Shown: one piece after another, positions 34,245 through 45,524 of the stretch
Layout: each line of letters opens with the position of its first letter
Numbering within the stretch: the first letter of the stretch is position 1
Made by a program: the position numbers and the translations under genes
Assembly (NCBI GenBank): GCA_033032175.1
Contig: CM065309.1
Span: forward strand, 17,608,001-17,672,000
Direction: 5' to 3'
Source: Saturnia japonica
Taxonomy: Eukaryota; Arthropoda; Insecta; Lepidoptera; Saturniidae
Length of the DNA stretch: 64,000 nucleotides
Notes under the pieces: model-generated
The model's input: only the letters and a program-made list of their open reading frames with translations
Told to the model about the DNA's origin: nothing
The model's database searches: none

Positions 34245-34460
34245 GAGGTAGCAAACAAGCAGCTACTGTAGCTTATGAACATTACTACAGGTATCGCTCC
34301 GACCTTGAACCGCTTTTCCCCAAGGAACTCTTAAAATTCTACTCACCGCATGAACAAAGAACAAGGTTTTTGGCTGCGATATTCTGTATGGTATAAATAT
34401 TTCAAGAGTCGCGTCGACTACCCCAAGTAGAGAGAGCAATGTTGGAATGAATCTATGCAC
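34245..34460 (+). repeat. SINE-like repeat F3
   Basis: Head 'ggtagcaaacaagcagct', then 'ccccaaggaactctta', 'tactcaccgcatgaacaa' and a terminal 'ccccaagtagagagagc'. It shares this order with 38012-38180, with 54390-54453 plus 55008-55145, and on the minus strand with 43625-43860. Confidence 0.55.
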
Positions 34461-34469
34461 TTCCTAAAT

Positions 34470-37400
34470 AAAATAGAACAACCAAGAACTTGATCGTTTT
34501 ATTGCACGATCTTCTTACGTACAATAAATACGCTACTTGAATAATGTTTTACGTATTTTGTTGGTCAGTCTGGATAATAAAAATTCTGTACGCATTGAGT
34601 TCGACCTTATTTTCTCCGGATTTAAAGTACGGAAACAGAAAACATTCCGTTTTTTTTTCCAGTTCACTAAAATGTTGATGCGTAATGAATTTTAAGCGAT
34701 ACTATATAGCGAACAATGCACGTCACTACATTTCAAAAATATGAAAAAAAAAATTATGTTTATATCTCGCCTGTCTAGAAAACTACCTTTATTTAAGATA
34801 AAATCTAATTATTAACAGAACATTTTGACGATGCAATTACCTTGACCCCGTGTAACCTCACACAGCAACATACCAAGAAGTGATATGCATCTTATTCACA
34901 AGTATTTACTTTGTTGCTTGATTGAAATACATATTCGATTTTTTTAAGTATTTGCATAACAATTAATTTATACATTTTTATATAAATTATTACATATCCC
35001 GCTTAACAATAACATCATTCCTTTTCTTTAAGTTACGAGGATTTTAATTTGTATTATTTAAAACTGAAGACAAATATAAATAGAAATAAATATAGCCAAA
35101 CGAAACTAAATTCTAACATCAAAAATCTCTTAATATTATTTTTAAAATGTTATATTTAATCATCGAAATGTCGTACAATTAATTTTAATTTAATATTTCA
35201 TCTTTGTGTTTTATAAGGCTTTATAATACATTATATTTTATTACATAATTGCATATTGCTATTATTATTAATATCATTCTATAATAATTCGTTTTAATTG
35301 TAGTTAAAATTATAATAAACATTGGTAAAAATTATTTAAAAAAATCTTTTCTATATAAGTAGTAAGAAAAGTAAAAATTGTAAGTGATATGGATGCATGA
35401 AGTAATTACATTTACACTCTTAACAATGAAATTATTAGAATTGGAAGACAAATAAAAAACGTATAAACTCGAAAAGTGTAATTAAAAATATATAAAATTG
35501 AACAGTATATCCGGAGATAAAAATATTAATTTCCCGTACATTGCCGTTTGGGTAAAAACTCGAGTGTTCGCGGCGCGACCTCGTGAGAACATTTCGTAAA
35601 TTACTTTTGTGATACTGTAATTATATATACAATCATTATTGTTAAAAACATTGACTTCGTCCACAGCGTCTAGAATATATCACCAAATCCCTTTGAGAGT
35701 GGGAGCTCTGTTTCGGTGTACTTAATTTCTATTTTGGCCATGTGAATACACCACACCTATTTTGGAGATGAAAATTTATTCAGTTTAATAGTTTGGCATG
35801 TTGTATATATTTTTATTTTGCTTGGAATAATTACTGCACATTACTTGATGACAAGTACGGTCAAGCTCTAAAAATAAGATACTCCCGAAGGACAGATTCC
35901 AGCGACACTCGTTGCTGTCATGTCATCCTGTTTAATAAACCTAATATTAGGCAAGCTGCATGTACCGGTTGACGACAAGTTACCAAGCATTAAGAAGAAA
36001 ATTACAGCTCCAGAAGAAATGTTAAGAAGAACTTTGAAGTATAGATGACGGACTAATTGACCTATCAACGTACAGCCCATACTACAGGGGCTAGAACCGT
36101 GTAATTCGCACGCGGGTTCGGTTTGCAGTGTAGGTGAGCATTACGGAAGGATTATTGTAAATTCAACCCAATTCAAGGTGGTGAAAATGGGGACAAAAGT
36201 TCGTATGGAAATTCGTCATTCGTCTATGAAAATTGGTATTTAGCAATTTTGTTAGAAAGTAAAAAAAATGGGGCATAGGTACATCAACTAATGATGCAAC
36301 AAAGCTGCGGTAAAAGCGCTAGTATAATATAAATAAAGCCAAAATAGTTATCAAGTAAAGAAATTGCAAATAAGCAACCGAAATATATTAACAAATTTAT
36401 TAGAAATTCGATTCCATAACATGATAGTGGCTGTGATAGTAAAAGCTGGTGAAGAGCACGATTTAAAGATTACAAAGAAATATAGAAATCATTTTTATGG
36501 CTCCACTTTGAACATAATAACGTTATTTTTATCTTTCAAACATCGTCTCATGCGTCTGCGATGAGGTCGTTGCAAAAACTATTATTTGAAATTACTTGTA
36601 CATATGTATTTTTGCTTTCAAAAAAATTGTTGATAAACAAAGATTTTTAGAATTCACAATAATATTAAAGTCGACATTAATATCAACTTATAATAATTTA
36701 TAATTATAATAGTTGAAAACTCGGTGTGTTACAACTATAGATAGTATTGTTCGGCAATAGATTGAATAAGACGAGACCAAAAACGGAATAACACTGCATA
36801 TTATATTGTTGATTTCCTTTGTTATACTCGTACGGGACACATTCAGTCACAATTAAAGTACACGTAAACACAATTAAACATTAGATTATACTTTTTAAAT
36901 CTTAGATATTGCAAATATAAGTGGGATTTGTTATGATAACGATTTAAGTGAGCCGATATAGGCCGATAGCTCATACGAAAATGGTTTCGTATCCCTGTCT
37001 TGTTCTAACACAAACGTATACTATGCTCTTTGTCTATCTATTTACCGATCGATATATAAAGTGGCCCGTATTGCATAATATTTTAAGTAATTTGTTACAT
37101 AAAGGTCAGTCACGTTTTCATGTAACAATGCCGAATGGGTCACATATTTTCCTAGAAATCTTCCCGTGATGGACTGAATTTCAATAAAAGCAAATGTTAC
37201 TATAGACAAAACCAACACTTAAAAACTTAACAGTAATATGAAAATAAATAAATACTAAGTATCAAGTAAACACAAAAAGAGATATTTTAGTAATGGCAAC
37301 TCTCTTGATCCACAAATCTGCCAACGTTATGCGAATAAATTATTTTTGTATTGTAATCTTGTAAAATTCAAACATGGCTCTAATAAGATGGCGGCACCCT
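34470..37400. other. AT-rich sequence, no convincing gene
   Basis: Several short frames but none with motifs. 36080-36150 is slightly GC-richer ('gaaccgtgtaattcgcacg') and may be an old repeat. No termini were matched. Confidence 0.4.
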
Positions 37401-37404
37401 TGTT

Positions 37405-37560
37405 AAAACTGCCCAGGGAGTTTTTGTGGCAACTCAGAGTTCATGATCCATTTTATTATTAACAATCCACTTCACTTTTGCACAATAACCAAGCTTTGTT
37501 ATGCAAAATACCGCTTGTATTACACATATAGGGTCAAACAACACAAATTTATTAATAAAT
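37405..37560. repeat. Dispersed repeat shared with 4.4 kb
   Basis: See the partner at 4395-4500. This copy has about 50 extra bases between the two shared phrases. Confidence 0.4.
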
Positions 37561-38011
37561 AAAACAAAAACCACTAAATGACAATCCAAGATATTTACAA
37601 ATTAATATTCCCAGAATTGGAATGAAAAGATACCATTATGATCAAGGAGGTTTTAGTCAAAAATTTTATTAACTAAACACAAGTTTTTTTTAAGTGCGGA
37701 CAGGTTAAGAATGCGTCCACTATATAACGGTAAAATGGCGAGATTTGAGATATATCTACTGTGTAATGGTAGATATAAGCTGCTATATGTTCTCAGGCAT
37801 GGGCGTAGGTACTTACGTATGTAAACTACGCCAGTCTTTATAGATTTCTATAATAATCATATTTCTACCACTCCATTTAATCTAATTCCTGAGGACTAAC
37901 AATCTAGTATTGAATGACCATGCTATTTCTATATTCTTGTTTTAGGTAATGTAGGCTACCTACTGTAGTTTTTAAAGTAGACGATGAAACTGATTTTTTA
38001 TACTATGAAGG

Positions 38012-38180
38012 TGGTAAACAAACCTGCGGCCCGCCTGATGGTAAGTGGCGACCTTCAACCCCCTTACCAAGGAGCTCTGGAAACCCTGCTCACTGCAGGG
38101 ATACAACACAAGGGTCTTCTTGCGGTCTTCTGTAAACTGGAGGTATTACACCAGTCAGACTGTCTGAAGTAGAGAGAAAT
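38012..38180 (+). repeat. SINE-like repeat F3
   Basis: 'ggtggtaaacaaacctgcgg', 'cgcctgatggtaagtgg', 'aaggagctctggaaaccctg' and 'agtagagagaaatc' appear in order. It is the cleanest F3 copy on the plus strand. The 62-codon frame inside it is incidental. Confidence 0.6.
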
Positions 38181-38184
38181 CTAC

Positions 38185-38895
38185 GACGATTCAGTCGGAC
38201 ACGTTTATGTTACTTTAGGTTAACTTCATAATAGACCGGTCTACAATTTCCAATAAAACAGTTCATATAAATAAAAATCATTGAGTTTTGCCGTTGTGCG
38301 CTCATCAGGCAAAAACTACTGGATAGATTGTAATATTTTTTTTTATTATTTACGCCTTAGATACTTCGTCCTTATAAAAAAAAAATAACAATACCTTCAT
38401 TCAATACAGTGTTATTAAAGTTTGAAGAAACTACGATTTTTATAAGCTTTACGCGATATTCTGACGTTCACGCGAGTAATAAACAAAATAATTCGTCAAA
38501 TCACACAAAAAGGTGCAATAATTGAAACGATTCACTAGCCAAGAACCTCTGTGTCTAATGGTTCGTGTAAATAACCTTTACGGTCTACAGACCGTCAGTC
38601 AACGTGATAAATACACGTATTGTTAATTATTATTGAAAGCAGTCTTCATAAATCTTTGTAAAACAACTTTTCTTAATGGTCTGTACTGCTCGTTTATGTT
38701 GAATAGATGTTTCACGTTATTGCAGTGTACCTACTTCCGTTAAAACTAATAAAAAACTGTATGGTGTCGTGGGACACCAGATAGGAACGAAGTTCCTTAT
38801 TATAAAATTTTAATTTCAAGTTCTATGATAAAAAAAAACTACTCTACAAAATTATTTTAACACCTTTATTTTATTTACAATGATTTATAAACATA
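38185..38895. other. AT-rich sequence; short palindrome
   Basis: 'ggaacgaagttcc' at about 38797 is a near-palindrome that recurs as its complement at about 40655. Nothing else is seen. Confidence 0.35.
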
Positions 38896-38902
38896 TATAA
38901 TA

Positions 38903-39320
38903 ACTAGCGGTGTGCCCACGGCTCCGCACGCGTTTGTTACTACGCAATAATTATTTAAATCCCTTTATTTTTACTCATATTGTTAACAATTCATATGCCG
39001 TATTAATTGAGAAGTGACATGTATTTCCCGTGTACAATTTTCATCAAAATCGGTTGAAAACTATTATTCTAATGTACAATTTCTAATGCATTATTAACAA
39101 TTCTTATAGCCTCTCAATTATAGTAGGTATGATGTATGTTTCTAGTCTACAAAATTTGATCAGAATCGGTTGAGAATTTATGAAAATTAAACTTTTAATT
39201 ACTTTTTTTTCATTCTAGAAGTAATACTGACAATTCTTATAGCCCATTAATTGTGTTAATAGTTAGACTTCCCGTGTATAAAATTTCATCAAAATCGATT
39301 AAGAATTAATTAACAAACCA
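38903..39320 (-). repeat. Helitron-like 3' end with three tandem units
   Basis: Read on the minus strand it ends in a GC-rich hairpin-prone stretch ('cgtgcggagccgtgggcac') then CTAGT, a Helitron-like 3' terminus. Adjacent, three diverged units start at about 38985, 39101 and 39229, each with 'acaattc.tat' and 'tca.aatcg.tt.agaa' phrases. Confidence 0.45.
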
Positions 39321-39324
39321 AAAG

Positions 39325-39775
39325 AAAATCATAGACTGTTTGTATGGTATTATCAATATATGCCAATATGAATCCAACACATTAACCATCACAATAAAAC
39401 TTGAAAAATAATTAAAATCATACCTTATTGTACCGGCCTACGGGAAAGTGTTTTGAAAAACGTGAAAGACTTTTTATTCCTTTCTTACCAAAAGCATAAA
39501 TATAAATGGCTTCTCCATACAAACTTTCACCCAAGTTTTATTTTCACCACATATGGAATAACACAATGAAATAATTCACTTGTAGCAAAACCGTATAATC
39601 CAGCTAATTTACAATAGGTATACCGCTTAGAATTTATAAACTCCCGCGACCCGTGGTTTGACAGCGTCATAAAATAAAACAGTCATTATACCGTACTGCG
39701 TACATAGTTAAACAGCTTAAAAACACTTCAGCCAATCTTAAAAAAGAATACTAGACTATCATTTAATAGTTAATT
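39325..39775. other. AT-rich sequence, no feature seen
   Basis: No frame or terminus of note is seen in this interval. Confidence 0.4.
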
Positions 39776-39834
39776 ATTAGAAATACAATCATTTCTAATT
39801 AAGTATAACACTGTCAATAAATGAACATTGACAA

Positions 39835-40075
39835 CGCTGCCATTTCAAATCAACAAATTGGTTGTCATGGAAGCTGATATTTCCCTCTTACATACTTTCA
39901 TCTGTTTTTTACCCTTAAAGTTTATTTTTTCGCTACAAAAAGTACCCTATGTCCTTTCCCAAAGTGCAATCTATCTCTATACCAAAATTTATAAAAAATT
40001 GGTTCAGCGGTTTAGGCGTGAAAACGTAACAGACAGACAGAGTTACTATCGCATTTATATATAAGTATGTATAAT
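39835..40075 (+). repeat. Lepidopteran dispersed repeat
   Basis: 'attggttcagcggtttaggc', 'gtgaaaacgtaacagacag' and 'catttatatataagta' form the common end of a repeat also seen near 40850-40980 (minus strand) and in part at 63880-63960. The two long frames overlapping here are shadows. Confidence 0.5.
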
Positions 40076-40189
40076 ATACAAATAAACTGCTATTTACATG
40101 AATAATAATTACAGTCATAAGTAGACTATACATTAAACACTGTATAGCCATCAAGCCACCATAGATAGACTATACATAAAAACACTGGT

Positions 40190-40345
40190 TTTGAAGAGTT
40201 CCCTTTTGTATCTTCGAAGTTGATGATTCAATGCCAATGAAATTGAAATGGGACCGCCCTTGAGATATCCGCTCTCCAACATAAAAAGAACAATCCAAAT
40301 TAGTTTATAAACAAAAAATTTATGCTGTGTTCAGCAAATAAAAAA
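40190..40345 (-). repeat. TTAA-flanked CCGACTTC repeat, fragment
   Basis: It contains 'gttttgaagagttc' and 'atcttcgaagttga', then 'caatgccaatgaaattgaa', as in the minus-oriented copy at 27164. Both ends are missing. Confidence 0.5.
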
Positions 40346-40439
40346 ATCAAATTAGAAAAAAATATTAATACTAAAACTTTTATGTTATAAATATTCAAAT
40401 TAAGTTACCTGAGTACTAATTGAAGTCCGAAGTAAAAAT

Positions 40440-40540
40440 TAAAAAAGAAAAATTGTTCGAGGCAAGAATTTGAACCTAGACTTCGGCCATAACAGTAACG
40501 CTTACGACCGTTAAGCTACGAGAGTCTTGATAAGTGTTAC
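40440..40540 (-). repeat. tRNA-like SINE head, isolated
   Basis: On the minus strand 'tagcttaacggtcgtaagcg' and 'ctaggttcaaattcttgcc' mimic A and B boxes. The acceptor stem does not pair well, so I call a SINE fragment rather than a tRNA gene. Confidence 0.5.
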
Positions 40541-40794
40541 TGAAACTATACTACTATTAAATAGCCATCATACATAGACTACACATAAAAATCTTACGTT
40601 ACGGACGTTTTTTGCCGGCTAGGGTACCCCTCCGCAACGCCCCTTATGGAACTTCGTTCCAAAACATAGATTTAGATTAGGTTTACAAGTTATAAATCTT
40701 CTCTACTATTACTATAAGATTCAAGAAATTTTGGTTTGAACGCGCTAATCTCATAGTAATGTAATAGATTAGATTTGTTTGCATTTTATACTCT

Positions 40795-40983
40795 ACTAGT
40801 ACTGTACCCCGCAGTTTCACCCACGTATAATTTAAAAGACACCTTAAAAGTAGCCTATGTGTTAATCCACGGTGTAGCTACCTTCATACCAAATTTTATC
40901 AATATTAGTCCAGCCGTTTGAGCGTGAAGAAGTAACAAACATAAAAACACACTCACAAATTTTCGCCTTTACCACTTGTCTAA
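40795..40983 (-). repeat. Helitron-like/dispersed repeat, 3' end
   Basis: The plus strand starts ACTAGTACTGTACCCCGCAG, the complement of a CTAGT-type terminus, then 'cagccgtttgagcgtgaag' toward the right. A partial 5' half of a Helitron-like copy ('tttgaacgcgctaatctc') lies just left at 40690-40790. Confidence 0.4.
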
Positions 40984-40985
40984 TA

Positions 40986-41161
40986 TGTGACATTGGTTAG
41001 AAAAGTTAAGCAATCGTCTCGAACTATAACCATTGGTTACCATTTTAGCTATAGTTAATCTGATTAATGGTTATAGTGACTTTTAATATGGATCAAAAAA
41101 TTGTACCTAACCAATGGTTATAATCCAAACCGAGCGGTTAAGTTTTCTAACAAATGTCACA
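40986..41161. mobile_element. MITE with TA target duplication (176 bp)
   Basis: Inverted ends start TGTGACATTGGTTAGAAAA on the left and TGTGACATTTGTTAGAAAA on the right, with 22 of the first 24 bases matching. TA flanks both sides (40984-40985, 41162-41163). Internal 'taaccattggtta' motifs repeat in both orientations. It is non-coding. The TA site suggests mobilisation by a Tc1/mariner-type transposase. Confidence 0.65.
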
Positions 41162-41299
41162 TATTTCACAATTGGCTGTCTTAACTATGAAACAAAAAAT
41201 GCATTGGGCTTGATTTTAACGGTTTGGTACAAAATCTGATCATTGGTCGAGTTAACTATGGATAAAAAACTAGGCCTTAGTCGATTAAATTTAACACGG

Positions 41300-42275
41300 A
41301 TGAAACCGAAGAGCACTTAGTAAATTTAAATGTGAAACTTCTAACTAACCATTAGGTATTTATGTCGCTTTCCGACTCAACCCACTATTACGGTGTAAAG
41401 TCACAGCTGAACGATATGCAATTTCCCTGTCATATGGACTGAAACTAAACCGTATGTTGTTAACAGTAAGCTAACTGTCCTGATGTCTCCGTTCTTTGCC
41501 AAGTTGTCGCTTGACAGGTTATGTTTGTAGGTGAACGAGGGCATTAACATAAAACTTTTATTTCAGTAATTTTTCCAAATACACTCGTGACTAATCAAAA
41601 TTATTATTATACTTTTGTTAAAAATTAATCTTAATTCCGAAACCATTAGTAAAATCTTTAAATACAATCAACTTACAAACGCCCGTGATTTCACACGTTT
41701 TAATGATAATACGAAAATTAATAAAAATAAAACATATTATATCCTATATCAATCAGGATTAATGTAGCTTCAAAGATTATACCACACAATTAATATACAA
41801 ACATTAGGTACCTGTTTATAATAGAAATATATTTTGAACTTTTTTATATAGTAGCTCGAAACATTGACAGTACTAACTCTGATGGTAAGCACCGCACAAT
41901 CCAAACACAACGGCGATCGAAATACATCGGCGGTAGTGTAGATTTAAAACACAAAAAACTCATAATATTAATGGGTTTGAAAATAGAACTTTCAATTCAA
42001 TTATAAATGAAGTTAATTATGAATTAAAACTATCCTTCACTTATTATGGTAAAGAAATAATGATTATTATTACATATATGATGTAATGATATATTTACCG
42101 TAACTTTCTCTTTTTTATTAAATAAATTATATGTAAAAAATACGATGAAACAAAACTCTTTCGTAATATTTCTATTAAATTAAAATGTTAAACGGAGCTA
42201 TATTCATTAATGTAAGTATCACAAAAATTTATTTGAGCAATTTCAATTGGAAAATGAATAGATGGTGTCAATAGT
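41300..42275. other. AT-rich sequence; F5 scrap
   Basis: 41880-41945 carries 'acacaacggcgatcgaaata', a scrap of repeat F5. No gene is seen. Confidence 0.4.
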
Positions 42276-42278
42276 ACT

Positions 42279-42555
42279 ACTAGCTATGCCACATGGTTTC
42301 ATCCGTGTAAAAATTGTTCAACCAACTATCCATCGCCACCCACGCACCGGTACAAGCTTAACATTCATGGCTGCTGCTCCGTTCCTTAGAGTTGTAGCAA
42401 GAAGTTATGTAGCCTATTTAAAACCTTCCCCTGTAAATAGGCTATAAAAAGTAAAAATAATGTATCAAAGTTCCAGGTGGTTCCAGAAAATAGCGCGTTC
42501 AAACAAACAAATTTTAAAAAATCTCATAAGCTATATATATAATATTAAGTATAGG
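42279..42555 (-). mobile_element. Helitron-like non-autonomous element
   Basis: On the minus strand it runs from 'ctatacttaatatt' through 'gtttgtttgaacgcgc' to 'gaaaccatgtggcatag' and CTAGT (42279-42283). The 61-codon plus-strand frame here is a shadow. Confidence 0.5.
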
Positions 42556-42599
42556 TGTATATGCGACTGAGCTGTACAAAACAAAATTTTTGCTTGCAG

Positions 42600-42680
42600 A
42601 ATAATCATCTACATTCGAAAGTAAAGTCGCAGACGAGTGACGCGCTCCATCAGTTACAAATACAGCTGAGCTTAGCACGG
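42600..42680 (+). CDS. Candidate 81-bp coding exon
   Basis: An acceptor-like 'aaaatttttgcttgcag' ends at 42599 and a donor CGG|gtgaga starts at 42681. The 81 bases between are exactly 27 codons and open only in phase 0: NNHLHSKVKSQTSDALHQ then LQIQLSLAR; the other two frames have early stops. Base composition is clearly less AT-rich than its surroundings, and an elevated GC patch continues to about 42760. I do not recognise the peptide. It could be a cassette exon of a gene whose other exons are outside the window, or chance. The opposite-strand frame at 42514-42783 lacks protein-like composition. Confidence 0.3.
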
Positions 42681-42789
42681 GTGAGAGCAAATAAATAACC
42701 TCGAAACGATCGAAGAAAGCGCCCGGAACGATCGGAGAGATAAAAATTAAACTGAATACGTTATAGACGTAAGGTGAAATCACTGTTGC

Positions 42790-43185
42790 AACCTCCTTTG
42801 TAATGATGAATCGATGACAATATTGCCGGAATAATATGCTTTATATATTTATTTCAAAGCGTTACCTATCTATACACAGCATCTACGACACACAGTATAA
42901 AGTCGCTTCCCGCTATTTTTAAATTATTTGAAGCTATTTTCTCCAATTCAGTATTAATCTTTATCTAGATAAGTTTGTTAATTAACTTGGGTATTTAATG
43001 TAGATTAAAATAGTTCTTCACAGTTTTCCATTTAAATGAATACCGTATTAGATAAAACGAATTCAAAATTACGCGCGATCTAAGAAATCCTTCTCAGCAA
43101 AACCAGTCGCGGTCGGTTGGCCGGCACTCCCCACCTATGAAGAATTGCGCGTCGTGAACTAAACGCACAATTCGTAAATATGAAG
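42790..43185. other. Mixed sequence with a CpG-richer patch
   Basis: 43070-43170 is GC-richer ('cagtcgcggtcggttggccg') within AT-rich DNA. It could be an exon or old repeat; no frame supports a call. Confidence 0.3.
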
Positions 43186-43190
43186 TTACA

Positions 43191-43441
43191 TATCATACTA
43201 TCACGCCTTTATCCCTGATGTATTATAGGCAGAGATGTACGCCCACAGTTCGCCGAGTAAGTTTTAGGTCTCATGTAAAAGGGAGCGATTCTATTGCCAT
43301 TAATCGGGGAACAAAGCCAAACTCCGAGCTGCTACTGAGAATTTCATAGAAACCCCCACTAACACTTTGCGCGACCTGGGTATCGAACCTAGGACCTCGA
43401 GCATTTCAGTTGCATTTAGGACCATCAGGCTAATAAGGCAG
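43191..43441 (-). repeat. tRNA-derived SINE, family F2
   Basis: Left tail 'acatatcatactatcacgcc', body 'ctattgccattaatcgggg' and right tRNA-like head ending 'catcaggctaataaggca'. It is more diverged than the other three copies. Confidence 0.65.
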
Positions 43442-43499
43442 TTATGAACTATCAATATTAAAGCGATAAACTCTAAATCAGGCCTTTTTGAACGTAAAA

Positions 43500-43549
43500 T
43501 ACACCTTTTTGCAAATAGTAACCGTGTGAAGCTGGGGCGGGTCGCTAGT
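43500..43549 (+). repeat. Helitron-like 3' terminus, isolated
   Basis: 'gaagctggggcgggtcg' then CTAGT (43545-43549). Only the last 50 bases or so are recognisable. Confidence 0.35.
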
Positions 43550-43624
43550 TTACGTATATTTCAAATATAAGGAATTCTGAGTTTTAACAAAATTTAATAT
43601 TTCTTATGTATAAATGATTTTCTT

Positions 43625-43860
43625 TAGAGATTTCTCTATACTCGGGGCAGTTCGACTGGTGGAATACCTTCACCCTAAAGAAGATTGCAGCCAATTAACC
43701 TTGTGTTGTATTCCTGCGGTGAGTAGGGTTTCCAGGGCTCCTTGGCGAAGGGGGGTTTAAAATCGGCACCGCGTCAGTGATACCTGCGGTGCGCCAAGTG
43801 TCTACAGGCTACATCAACCGTTTACCACCAAGCGGGACATGTGCTTGTTTGACACCTTGA
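43625..43860 (-). repeat. SINE-like repeat F3
   Basis: The complement carries 'gagccctggaaaccctactc' and 'cttggtggtaaacgg', with 'tcaaacaagcacatgtcccg' as the head. It is the most complete minus-strand copy. Confidence 0.55.
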
Positions 43861-43864
43861 TTGT

Positions 43865-44460
43865 ATAAAAAAGCCAATTCTGGTAATTGATCACTAATTA
43901 TGTTAACGAGTTTTTTTAATCGTCACGTTTGTAACGTATTTTGTAAAAATATAATTGATAATGGATAATAAAATACCTATTGTTACGTGTCAATTTGGAA
44001 TGTTATTGTTGTGGTGACACGACCTTTCCCAATGTCATTGTACAAGGAATTATTGAATATTATTATTAATATTCTATATGCATGCGATGTCAACAATTTC
44101 ATACACAAAGGTCACTAAAATCATTGCAGTGTGCATATAAAACACATTCCTGCTTATAATAATATAAATTATGAAACAATTACACACGTTATGTTTGCGT
44201 ACGCAAGTGGTAATGAAATCATCGGTGTTAATCTTAATTTGATTGTCTTGTCTCCAGTAAAGTTTACTTTTTTAGATAAACTTTAGTATTGATTCTACAT
44301 CTTTGAAAATTTCTTTTACCAAATATGAAACTTTGATCTCAGTTTACAAAACATCATACAGTATAAAGAAATTTATATAACAATTTTATGTTTTGATAAG
44401 AAACAGATGGGATTTTGAAACTCGTAAAAAATACGAATTGTGCCACGTTTAAACCTAAAA
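43865..44460. other. AT-rich sequence, no feature seen
   Basis: No frame, repeat or terminus was recognised in this interval. Confidence 0.4.
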
Positions 44461-44469
44461 TTGGTTGCC

Positions 44470-44700
44470 TGTAAAGTCGGTATACGGGCGAAAGTTTTAC
44501 GTGACAACGACTTTATGTCTGTCTCTCTCGCTCTTAGGCGGGCTAACCATGCCCGAGTGGAAGGGACGCGTGCCTCTCACTCGCTCTCATTGTGAGCGCA
44601 TAACGTGAGCGGAGCGTAACGCAGTTTCTTGAAGTGTCACCCGGCAAACCAATTTATAAGACGTTGTCACGTCAAAAAGGAGACATGGGGCATTTCATGT
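44470..44700. repeat. GC-richer repeat with inverted arms
   Basis: 'acgtgacaacg' (44499-44509) and its complement (44662-44672) bracket a GC-rich core with 'tctctctcgctc' and 'ctcactcgctctcattgtga'. It is unlike its AT-rich flanks and resembles widespread lepidopteran repeats I have seen. The outer termini cannot be fixed from one copy. Confidence 0.4.
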
Positions 44701-44704
44701 GAAG

Positions 44705-45100
44705 TGGACAACGAAAAAAAGGAGGTTCTGGAATTCGTTCATATTCGGCCTAATTGTACTTCTAGGAGGTAAGAATGTGAGCAATGTCTTTTGAACAGTT
44801 TGCAAAATGCATGATAAATCGTCAACTAAGATTCATGTAATATGGTAGGTACTGTCAGATTGTCATTGAACAGGCGTACAATTTATGGTTACGGTATAAA
44901 TAATGGTGTATCGAATTATGGTAATACTTAATTTTACGAATTATCATCACGGTTAATTGCTACCGTCTCATCGGTTAAACAGGTACCGTTACATTTTACT
45001 GTTATTTAGTTTTTGTTGATACATTTAACGTTTAATTTGTTTTCTAATATATTTGCTAATGCTTTTGAAGTTATACTTATTTAGGAACGTCCTGAATAAC
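44705..45100. other. AT-rich sequence, no feature seen
   Basis: No frame, repeat or terminus was recognised in this interval. Confidence 0.4.
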
Positions 45101-45104
45101 AGAG

Positions 45105-45345
45105 TGATTTTTACTGACTTAAAAAAAGTGGGATGTTCTCAACTTGATTGTTTTATTATGGATGTTCAGGCGTAACTTCTTTGTTTATGAACCAATTTAG
45201 ACGATTCCTTGTTCTTTGGAAAGTATATACCTTCATTGTGGTCTCGTTTTAATTTCATTGGCATTGGACCTTCGACTTCAAAGATACATTAGGCAGCTTC
45301 TAAAAATCATTAAAGTTGGTTTTCTTTTTTGTTAAAAATTGTCTT
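45105..45345 (+). repeat. TTAA-flanked CCGACTTC repeat, truncated
   Basis: 'ggcattggaccttcgactt', 'aagatacattaggcag' and 'gttaaaaattgtct' are shared with other copies. As at 24.05 kb, an F1 SINE in minus orientation follows directly. Confidence 0.55.
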
Positions 45346-45520
45346 TTTTTATCTTAATAGGTTTAGCATTGCGGCAACAATCTCACCTGTTCTGAAGTGA
45401 AGATGTGGTTCAAGCTGGTAGCATGCTAAGCTTAGTGGAAGACTGGCCTTTAAGTGTAGCAGTCGGAACACACCTATTGGTGCTTTGCTACAGATTTTCA
45501 AATTGAGGGCGGCGCACATT
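45345..45520 (-). repeat. tRNA-derived SINE F1, headless
   Basis: It has the tail half only ('taataggtttagcattgcgg', 'gctaagcttagtggaagact', 'gattttcaaattgaggg'). The tRNA-like head is missing, as expected for 5' truncation. Confidence 0.55.
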
Positions 45521-45524
45521 TTAA

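Noticed and set aside
40440..40540. A minus-strand tRNA gene
   Set aside because: Only box-like motifs are present; poor acceptor and anticodon stems.
38797..40667. A transposon bounded by 'ggaacgaagttcc' at both ends
   Set aside because: The motif is nearly self-complementary, so orientation cannot be judged, and the intervening 1.9 kb contains unrelated repeats.
42514..42783. 89-codon minus-strand frame
   Set aside because: It crosses a Helitron-like end and the opposite-strand exon candidate; the composition is generic hydrophobic.
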